From the NCBI GenBank assembly GCA_900549375.1, contig URNY01000077.1:1-12470 (forward strand): DNA of 12,470 bases, given 5' to 3'. Below, one piece after another: positions 7,482 through 12,470 of this stretch. Every line of letters starts with the position of its first letter. Within the stretch, counting starts at the first letter, position 1. The notes beneath the pieces are model-generated. The model did no database searches and was not told the DNA's origin. It saw only the letters and a list, made by a program, of their open reading frames with translations. Position numbers and translations under genes: made by a program. This DNA comes from an uncultured Bacteroidales bacterium (GTDB lineage: Bacteria > Bacteroidota > Bacteroidia > Bacteroidales > Muribaculaceae).

Positions 7482-8195
7482 TTACCTGAGGCAGTCGAGA
7501 TATTCGCGGATTGTGCGTTCGATTCCGAGGTATAGGGCGTCGCTGATTATTGCGTGGCCTATGCTGACTTCGTCGAGCAGCGGGAGGCTGCGGCGGAAGA
7601 AAGCAAGGTTGGCGAGATTGAGGTCGTGGCCGGCGTTGAGGCCGATGCCGCGGCGGAGCGCTTCGGCGGAGGCTTCTACGAATGGAGCGACGGCCGTTTC
7701 AGGGTTTTCGGGATAGAGGTCGGCATACGGCTTCGTGTAGAGCTCCACGCGGTCGGCGCCGATGCGTGCGGCTTCGCGGACCTGAGCCGGGTCGGCCTCG
7801 ATGAAGATGGAGGTGCGGATGCCGGCCTGACGGATGCGCGTGACGACGGCCGAGAGGAACTCGGCGTTTTCGGTGACGTTCCAGCCGGCGCTCGAAGTCA
7901 GTGCGCCCGGGGCGTCGGGTACGAGTGTGACCTGTTCGGGCACTACTTCCACGACCATGCGGATGAAGTCGTCGGACGGGTAGCCTTCGATATTGAATTC
8001 GGTGGTTACGATCCTGCGCAGTTCATAGACGTCGCGGCGCGTGATATGCCGCTCGTCGGGGCGGGGATGGACGGTGATTCCCTGGGCGCCGAAACGCTCG
8101 CAGTCGAGGGCGAATTTTTCTACGTCGGGGATGTTTTCTCCGCGGGCGTTGCGCAGAGTGGCAACTTTGTTTATATTGACGCTAAGGCGTGTCAT
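7482..8195 (-). CDS. pdxJ: Pyridoxine 5'-phosphate synthase PdxJ
   Basis: A cytoplasmic TIM-barrel enzyme of 237 residues (family about 235-245). It condenses 3-amino-2-oxopropyl phosphate with 1-deoxy-D-xylulose 5-phosphate to give pyridoxine 5'-phosphate, the last step of the DXP-dependent vitamin B6 route. Motifs appear in order: VNINKVATLRNARG (6-19), GITVHPRPDERHITRRDV (39-56), NIEGYP (68-73), VTLVPDAPGALTSSAGWNV (89-107), GIGLNAGHDLNLANL (183-197) and SIGHAIISDALYLG (211-224). His43, Glu70 and His190 match the E. coli catalytic residues. Where E. coli has VNIDH, this protein has VNINK, which I recall as usual in Bacteroidetes. It is the first gene of the leftward run with exbB, exbD and tonB and is divergent from the CBS-nadK unit. 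Confidence 0.96.
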   Translation of the reverse strand: MTRLSVNINKVATLRNARGENIPDVEKFALDCERFGAQGITVHPRPDERHITRRDVYELRRIVTTEFNIEGYPSDDFIRMVVEVVPEQVTLVPDAPGALTSSAGWNVTENAEFLSAVVTRIRQAGIRTSIFIEADPAQVREAARIGADRVELYTKPYADLYPENPETAVAPFVEASAEALRRGIGLNAGHDLNLANLAFFRRSLPLLDEVSIGHAIISDALYLGIERTIREYLDCLR

Positions 8196-8273
8196 AATTT
8201 ATGGTTATTAGGCTTGTAGGTTTATTCCGGCGATGATTTCGCGGAATTGGCATATTATTTGAGTTATTATTTG

Positions 8274-8281
8274 TAACTTTG
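8274..8281 (+). promoter_or_regulatory. Candidate -7 box (TAACTTTG) for the CBS protein-nadK unit
   Basis: TAACTTTG followed by CA matches the Bacteroidetes -7 consensus. A well-spaced -33 is not obvious: TTG at 8247-8249 is 24 nt away and TTTG at 8258-8261 only 12. If used, it leaves a leader of about 135 nt before the ATG at 8424. Confidence 0.4.
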
Positions 8282-8378
8282 CATTGGCGGATGGCCGATT
8301 CGATGAATCACTTTCTCCGCTGAAACGTTAAAATAATATAACCGTATTCCGTCGGTCGGCGCCGGATTTCTCCGGATG

Positions 8379-8415
8379 CAAAATTAAGAAAAAAATTGGA
8401 CTTGACGAAAACAAA
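8379..8415 (-). promoter_or_regulatory. Candidate promoter for pdxJ-exbB-exbD-tonB
   Basis: On the minus strand TAATTTTG (8386-8379) followed by CA matches TAnnTTTG. TTTG at 8415-8412 could be the -33 element, but the 25-nt gap is longer than usual. The start would fall near 8373, giving a leader of about 175 nt that runs back across the plus-strand promoter at 8274. A small hairpin (CCGGA/TCCGG, 8362-8375) lies at its beginning. No better match lies closer to pdxJ. Confidence 0.35.
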
Positions 8416-8423
8416 GGAATCGA

Positions 8424-8930
8424 ATGATAACAGCAAAAGAGATAATGTCGCCGGTATGGAACACGGCCGCCGCACGCCCTCTCAAGTATGTTGAGAGCGG
8501 GCTGCCGATTGTGGATGTGCTTCCGCGTCTGCTCGACACTCCCGACTTGCTGCTTGGGGTAAAGGAGAACGGGGAGATGATCGGGGTGGTTGACCGCGAT
8601 TCGATGCTGGCGGGGATGGGCAGGATGATTGCCGCCCGTGATGACTGCAGCCTCATCACTCTGGAATGCGGGGCGGCGGATTACAGCGCCTCGCGGATAT
8701 CGCGCGCGGTGGAGGATACGGACGCGCATCTTGTGGACATGTGGACTGTCCCTGCGGCCGACGGGCGCCTGTCGGTGACGCTTCGCGTGCGTCGCGAGGA
8801 CCCGACGCAGACGGTGCATAGCCTTGAGCGTTACGGCTATGAGGTGGTTTCTGCGAGCGGCAGGGAATATGCCGACTCGGAGGCCGCGGCGATGCGCTTT
8901 CTTGAACTCAAGACTTTTCTGAACGTATGA
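8424..8930 (+). CDS. CBS-like/ACT-like putative regulatory protein, partner of NAD kinase
   Basis: A 168-residue soluble protein. The N-terminal 70 residues resemble half of a CBS pair: an IMSP opening (7-10), LPIVDVLPRLLDTPDLLLGV, then ENGEMIGVVDRDSML (48-62), the last strand-turn-helix typical of CBS repeats. Residues about 74-146 (LITLECGAADYSASRISRAV ... LSVTLRVRREDPTQTVHSLE RYGYEV) resemble the ACT-like tail of AcuB-type CBS proteins, and it ends in FLELKTFLNV. Bacteroidetes homologues just upstream of nadK are, as I recall, about 220 residues with two CBS repeats, so this one looks shortened. AAAGGA at 8413-8418 precedes the ATG. Its stop overlaps the nadK start (ATGA, 8927-8930), implying translational coupling. 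Ligand and function are unknown; sensing an adenylate or nucleotide is an inference from family. Confidence 0.75.
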   Translation: MITAKEIMSPVWNTAAARPLKYVESGLPIVDVLPRLLDTPDLLLGVKENGEMIGVVDRDSMLAGMGRMIAARDDCSLITLECGAADYSASRISRAVEDTDAHLVDMWTVPAADGRLSVTLRVRREDPTQTVHSLERYGYEVVSASGREYADSEAAAMRFLELKTFLNV

Positions 8931-9796
8931 GAAAGCTGGCATTGTTCGGGAACAGGCATCAGGAGGGTTATTTCCCTCAGCTGCAGCGTTTGCTGATAAT
9001 GCTTTCGGAACGTGGTTTCGAGGTGTGGGTTCAGGAGCGGTTCTCGACTTATCTGGAGGCCAACGGTGTTGTATTCCCGGATGGCTTTGAGGTGACGGAG
9101 GATTTCCCCATGGAAGCCGAATGCGTGGTGAGTATCGGCGGAGACGGCACATTTCTGAAAGCGGCCCAGTGGGTCGGCGCCGCAGAGACACCTATACTGG
9201 GCATCAACACGGGGCATCTCGGTTTCCTCGCGAGTTATTCGCTGGAGGAGATGGAGGAGCTGACGGATGTCGTGGCCCGCGACCTCGGACAGAGGGAGCG
9301 GCGGGCCGTACTCGAGGTGAGAAGCAGTTCGTTGCCGGATGGTTTCTGGCCATATGCCTTGAACGAAGTGGCTGTGCAGAAAGGGGAGACGGCGTCGATG
9401 GTGACGGTACATGCCGAAATCGACGGCTATTTTCTTGCCGATTACCTGAGCGACGGGCTTGTAGTGGCCACTCCGACAGGCTCTACGGCTTATAATCTTT
9501 CGGCCGGCGGACCTATTCTGCAGCCGACGCTCGAGTGCCTTGTACTTTCTCCGATCGCTCCGCATTCGCTGACAATGCGCCCTCTGGTGGTTTCCGGCGA
9601 GTCGGAAATACATCTGCGCGCATATTCGCGGATGGATTATGCGCGGGTGAGTCTCGACGGGCGTTCGTTCATGCTTCGTTGCGGAGAGGATGAGCTGGAG
9701 ATTACGAAAGCTCCGTTCGCTGTGGTCGTGCTCCGGCGCCCGGATGCGAGCTTCTCGCGGCTTCTGCGCAACAAGCTGCTCTGGGGAAAGAGATAA
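8927..9796 (+). CDS. nadK: NAD kinase
   Basis: A 289-residue cytoplasmic enzyme of normal length that phosphorylates NAD to NADP using ATP. Signature motifs: GGDGT at 71-75 (Asp73 is the conserved catalytic Asp), ILGINTGHLGFLA (90-102), ALNEVAV with the NE pair at 146-147, DGLVVATPTGSTAYNLSAGG (176-195) and SPIAPHSLTMRPLV (208-221). The C-terminal half is the beta-sandwich typical of the family. The ATG overlaps the TGA of the CBS-like gene by 4 nt. A strong terminator follows 6 nt after the stop. No oddities were seen. Confidence 0.97.
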   Translation: MRKLALFGNRHQEGYFPQLQRLLIMLSERGFEVWVQERFSTYLEANGVVFPDGFEVTEDFPMEAECVVSIGGDGTFLKAAQWVGAAETPILGINTGHLGFLASYSLEEMEELTDVVARDLGQRERRAVLEVRSSSLPDGFWPYALNEVAVQKGETASMVTVHAEIDGYFLADYLSDGLVVATPTGSTAYNLSAGGPILQPTLECLVLSPIAPHSLTMRPLVVSGESEIHLRAYSRMDYARVSLDGRSFMLRCGEDELEITKAPFAVVVLRRPDASFSRLLRNKLLWGKR

Positions 9797-9802
9797 AACT
9801 TA

Positions 9803-9846
9803 AAAAAAACAGAGTGCTTCGAAATTTCGAAGCGCTCTGTTTTTTT
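9803..9846. terminator. Bidirectional terminator between nadK and secG
   Basis: Arms 9803-9821 and 9828-9846 pair over 19 bp (one T-G pair at 9815/9834) around a 6-nt AAATTT loop; the core GCTTCGAAATTTCGAAGC (9816-9833) is a perfect palindrome. Seven or eight A on the left and seven T on the right give a classic U-tract in either direction. It serves nadK (stop at 9796) and secG (stop at 9909). Confidence 0.95.
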
Positions 9847-9861
9847 ATTTTATTTCGAGAA

Positions 9862-9878
9862 TCTCGAGGAACTCGAGA
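9862..9878. terminator. Small accessory hairpin downstream of secG
   Basis: TCTCGAG (9862-9868) and CTCGAGA (9872-9878) form a 7-bp stem with a 3-nt loop, lying between the secG stop and the main terminator. The minus-strand transcript has no U-tract after it, so it is more likely a 3'-end structure than a terminator in its own right. Its surroundings repeat CTCGAG/TCTCGA several times. Confidence 0.4.
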
Positions 9879-9908
9879 AGCGCGGGAATCTCGATCGGGA
9901 GCCGGGAA

Positions 9909-10268
9909 TTATTTTGCGTGAGCGGGAGCGGGAGCGGCGGCCGGAGCTGCTGCGGGGGCTTTGTCGGCAGCGGGGATGTTGACGGGCGCGGGCGCTGCGG
10001 AGTTGGGCGCGGGTGCTGCGTTCTGGATGCTGGAGACGTTCACGGGAGTCTTGACTGCGAAAGATGCGCAGATGCTGACAACACAGATGAAGATTGCCAG
10101 ACCCCAGGTTGTTTTCTCAATGAAGTCGGTAGTTCTGCGGTAGCCGAGGTACTGGTTGCCGCTGGAATAGTCGGAGGCGAGACCGCCGCCTTTGGATTTC
10201 TGGATGAGAACAGCACCGATGAGAAGCAAGGATGCTATTACGATAAGAATGCAAAAAAAGATGTACAT
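9909..10268 (-). CDS. secG: Protein translocase subunit SecG
   Basis: A 119-residue inner-membrane protein. Two helices (residues about 3-22 and 53-71) flank the SecG cytoplasmic loop with LIQKSKGGGLASDYSSGNQ (21-39) and the RRTTDFIEKTTW segment (44-55). SecG associates with SecY-SecE and assists SecA-driven export. After residue 72 comes a tail of nearly 50 residues made mostly of Ala and Pro (AAPAPNSAAPAPVNIPAADK, then APAAAPAAAPAPAHAK), longer than the minimal family core; such low-complexity tails are common in Bacteroidetes SecG. It is monocistronic, convergent with nadK, with a well-formed promoter at 10304-10335. Confidence 0.95.
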   Translation of the reverse strand: MYIFFCILIVIASLLLIGAVLIQKSKGGGLASDYSSGNQYLGYRRTTDFIEKTTWGLAIFICVVSICASFAVKTPVNVSSIQNAAPAPNSAAPAPVNIPAADKAPAAAPAAAPAPAHAK

Positions 10269-10303
10269 ATATTATGCTTTTGTGAAAAATCGCTTTTGGT
10301 CTG

Positions 10304-10335
10304 CAAAGTAAACACTTTTTTTCGGATTATTCAAA
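10304..10335 (-). promoter_or_regulatory. Promoter of secG
   Basis: On the minus strand TTTG (10335-10332), a 20-nt spacer and TTACTTTG (10311-10304) followed by CA match the Bacteroidetes promoter at 7 of 8 positions of the -7 box with ideal spacing. Transcription would start near 10297, about 30 nt before the ATG. Confidence 0.65.
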
Positions 10336-10672
10336 CATTTTGACTTCAAAAAGTGCGACTGAGAGAGTGTGCGTGGTCGGTGTGCGAACAGAATGATAAG
10401 GAATAATATTTTTTGCTGTCGGGAAGATATGCTTTGCAACATATTATTGCGCACTTTGTTGCATATATGACAAATTTGGTTTAAATTAGAGCGCGGTTAT
10501 AAAATCGTTTTAACCGAAACAACAATACAAACCTGCTGTATAACAACTTTGAAAAACTGGTTACTCTTCTCAATTCTCACAATACTCACAATTCTCTATA
10601 CTTTCTAAACTCTATAAACTCTCCACTCATACTAAAAACGGAATACTTTTTTATTAATTTAAATTGTAACTG
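10336..10672. other. AT-rich spacer between secG and the repeat protein gene
   Basis: No gene is supported. A 60-codon open frame on the minus strand across the secG promoter has no protein character. An imperfect hairpin lies at 10494-10516 (CGGTT pairing with AACCG, AAAA with TTTT, loop TCG) and could be an operator-like site. CAACTTTG at 10544-10551 is a partial -7 match; no clean promoter for the rightward gene was found. The last 110 nt hold the G-free repeat tract. Confidence 0.5.
10571..10633. repeat. Degenerate 9-bp-period repeat inside a G-free leader tract
   Basis: Seven consecutive 9-mers can be laid out from 10571: CAATTCTCA, CAATACTCA, CAATTCTCT, ATACTTTCT, AAACTCTAT, AAACTCTCC, ACTCATACT. 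The first three are near identical, then the array decays. The whole stretch 10561-10639 (79 nt) has no G on the plus strand. It ends 40 nt before the ATG at 10673, so it is probably in the 5' leader. Confidence 0.6.
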
Positions 10673-12470
10673 ATGAAAAAAATCTTACTAACCGCGCTAT
10701 GCTTTCTCGCGCTGTCGCTCCCGGCTCTGGCCCAGACGATGGTGGTAACGAAAAGCGACGGGTCGAAGACTTACTTCTCCGTCAACCATCTTGAGAAAGT
10801 GCTTTTCGAGCAGAAAGCAGTTGAACAGCCTACGGAATTCGAGCTTACCAAAGTCAGGGATTACACTAAAGGCAACGTCCTGATGGATTTCAGTGTCAAA
10901 GATAGCGATGACTGGATGTCGCTCGACATATATGGTAAAAAGACAGCTACCTATCTGGAGGCAGGAGTCTATAATGTTACGGATGACGGGGCTGAGATGA
11001 CTGTTTCGGATACATCCTCCCTGACGATCGGCGGTGGCCGCGATATGCTCGCATCCGGAAAAATGACCGTTGCCGACAACGAAGGGGTCTATCACATTGA
11101 TTTCGATTTCGTCACGAAGAAAGGGACAATCATCAAGGGTTCGTTCGAGGGGAAGGTCCCCGGGTATACGAGCCACCCCGAGGCCGAGGTTTATAATTTC
11201 GCGGCCACGAAATGCGAGCTTTACAGCCCCAACAGTCTCGGGGCGAAGGAGTATTACTTCAGGCTCAACGATGCAAATTATAATTTCGAGCTTTCGCTCA
11301 ACTGCTGGAGCAAGGGTCTGACTCTGCTGCCTGAAGAGGGTGAATACGAGTGGGATGGCGCATCCGACGCCGACTGGAACGGATCATTCGGAAGCCGCAC
11401 AAGAATCTCTTATTATTATGATTATCAGTCGCTCCTCGACGGACTTACGCCTACGGACGCATCTACAATGAAGTTCGAGAAGGTTGATGACGAGGGTAAC
11501 TATAAGTTGAGTGTGACGTTCGTGTATGGCGAAGCTCCGGCCACCAAGACCGTGAATATCGTCTATTCGGGCAAGATCACCGACAGCCGCGATGCGGCCG
11601 ACAAACAGATTGCCTATACGGCATCCGCAATGAAAATCGCCCAGATCAACGACGGCATACCCGGCGAGTTCTATCTCAAAGGAAACGACGCAGACTGGAC
11701 TTGCGAATACGTGCTCGACCTCTTCGCGGCGACTGACGCAAGAGAACTTCCTGAAGGGCTCTACACCTATTCCGAGGAGAAAACACCCGGCACGTTCGGA
11801 CGCAAGACCTCCATCTGCGGATATAACTACAGCAGCCATGACTTCGTCCCGGGAGCCGGCGACAAGGTCAACGTGACTAAAGGAACCGACGGCAAGTATA
11901 CTGTCAACGCTCTCTTCAAAGGACAAAACGGCTTCAAGGATGTTTCTCTCACCTATACCGGCGAAATCGTTGACGAGCGCGACCCCGTTGTAGATCCGGA
12001 ACCTGAGCTGGATGGAACGAAATTCGGTCTTAGGAAATTTATTGAGGCATATAGAAATACGAACAATCTGCTGATGGCTTTCGAGGATGAGTCGGGCAAG
12101 AAACTCGAATTCGACATGTACGGAAGCTCGACGGAGGCAAGAACCTTGACCGCAGGAACCTATACGGTTGCAAGCGGGAATGGACTATCTACAATCGATC
12201 CCGCTTATTCCTACTACAATAATGTGAAGCTTAAGTCAGGAACTATGACCGTTGCCGACAATGAAGGAGAACTCACAATCAAATTCGATTTCGTACTTGT
12301 AGACGATTCTACAGTTAAAGGATATTACAAGGGCCGCATGAACGAAATGCACTACACAACCGCAGATTGCGTACTGGTCACACCCAACGAAGCCGAGGAG
12401 CATGAGTATTATTTCAAATTCGCTGATGAACCCAAATACAGATTTGATGCTGTTGTGAATCTGTTTAGTG
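10673..12470 (+). CDS. Secreted protein built of diverged tandem repeats; 3' end outside the window
   Basis: 599 codons run open from ATG 10673 to the window edge. The signal peptide is MKKILLTALCFLALSLPALA, with likely cleavage before Gln21. Next comes TMVVTKSDGSKTYFSVNHLEKVLFE (22-46), a short motif often seen at the mature N-terminus of Bacteroidetes secreted proteins. The rest repeats: R1 about 54-165, R2 178-306, R3 314-437, R4 448-560 and R5 from 563, incomplete. Units share an opening strand (VLMDFSV, EYYFRLND, EFYLKGND, LLMAFED, EYYFKFAD), an 'LxxGxY' turn (LEAGVY, LPEEGEY, LPEGLY, LTAGTY) and a closing strand with G (FEGKV, YSGKI, YTGEI, YKGRM). R1 and R4 share SGkMTVADNEG/SGtMTVADNEG exactly but for one residue. 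A Pro/Asp linker (437-446, RDPVVDPEPE) separates R3 and R4. No enzyme motif was seen; a surface or binding role is only a guess. It lacks a clear ribosome binding site. Confidence 0.9.
   Translation, partial: MKKILLTALCFLALSLPALAQTMVVTKSDGSKTYFSVNHLEKVLFEQKAVEQPTEFELTKVRDYTKGNVLMDFSVKDSDDWMSLDIYGKKTATYLEAGVYNVTDDGAEMTVSDTSSLTIGGGRDMLASGKMTVADNEGVYHIDFDFVTKKGTIIKGSFEGKVPGYTSHPEAEVYNFAATKCELYSPNSLGAKEYYFRLNDANYNFELSLNCWSKGLTLLPEEGEYEWDGASDADWNGSFGSRTRISYYYDYQSLLDGLTPTDASTMKFEKVDDEGNYKLSVTFVYGEAPATKTVNIVYSGKITDSRDAADKQIAYTASAMKIAQINDGIPGEFYLKGNDADWTCEYVLDLFAATDARELPEGLYTYSEEKTPGTFGRKTSICGYNYSSHDFVPGAGDKVNVTKGTDGKYTVNALFKGQNGFKDVSLTYTGEIVDERDPVVDPEPELDGTKFGLRKFIEAYRNTNNLLMAFEDESGKKLEFDMYGSSTEARTLTAGTYTVASGNGLSTIDPAYSYYNNVKLKSGTMTVADNEGELTIKFDFVLVDDSTVKGYYKGRMNEMHYTTADCVLVTPNEAEEHEYYFKFADEPKYRFDAVVNLFS

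Noticed and set aside
7554..8219. A 221-codon plus-strand frame opposite pdxJ
   Set aside because: Antisense shadow of pdxJ, which has every family motif.
8328..9191. Minus-strand frames opposite the CBS-like gene and nadK
   Set aside because: His/Arg/Pro-rich composition with no motifs, against clear NAD kinase signatures on the plus strand.
10272..10454. A 60-codon minus-strand frame upstream of secG
   Set aside because: It spans the secG promoter, has low-complexity basic composition and no start context; it is best read as noncoding.
10697..11926. Minus-strand frames opposite the repeat protein (159 and 180 codons)
   Set aside because: The plus strand is open for 599 codons with a signal peptide and internal repeats; the antisense frames are fragmented and featureless.

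Overview
The window looks like a chromosomal segment of a Bacteroidales bacterium, most likely Muribaculaceae (S24-7) or a close relative. The reasons are: a GC-rich coding sequence with AT-rich spacers; promoters resembling the Bacteroidetes consensus (-33 TTG/TTTG, -7 TAnnTTTG); starts mostly without a Shine-Dalgarno sequence; a type IX secretion (T9SS)-like C-terminal sorting domain on a giant secreted protein; and the CBS/ACT protein - NAD kinase // pdxJ - exbB - exbD - tonB neighbourhood, which I recall from Bacteroidetes genomes. The family-level assignment is inference.

Layout, left to right. (1) 1-319 (-) is the N-terminal end of a secreted protein, probably the propeptide of an S8 (subtilisin-like) peptidase, cut by the window edge. 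(2) 320-708 is an AT-rich divergent promoter region. (3) 709-5370 (+) encodes a 1553-residue modular secreted protein with a beta-propeller-like N-terminus, fibronectin-III/Ig-like modules, three jelly-roll 'choice-of-anchor J'-like modules and a T9SS-type tail. It ends at a 19-bp perfect hairpin terminator, followed by a G-rich 9-bp tandem repeat. (4) 8195-5502 (-) is a run of four genes, pdxJ - exbB - exbD - tonB: one vitamin B6 enzyme plus a complete proton-driven TonB energising complex. (5) 8424-9796 (+) is a two-gene unit transcribed away from pdxJ: a CBS/ACT-like regulatory protein overlapping nadK by ATGA. (6) 9909-10268 (-) is secG, convergent with nadK across a bidirectional terminator. 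(7) 10269-10672 is an AT-rich spacer with the secG promoter and a 79-nt G-free tract of 9-bp period. (8) 10673-12470 (+) is the start of a large secreted protein of at least 599 residues, built from diverged tandem repeats of about 115-135 residues and cut by the window end.

How the genes fit together: the central block is housekeeping (PLP synthesis, NADP synthesis, the Sec channel, outer-membrane energisation), flanked by accessory genes for exported proteins. The exported proteins would use the Sec channel, and at least the 1553-residue protein probably continues through T9SS to the surface. I see no phage, transposon, CRISPR, tRNA or rRNA sequence. The least explained items are the diverged-repeat protein at the right end and three short intergenic tandem repeats, two of them with a 9-bp period.
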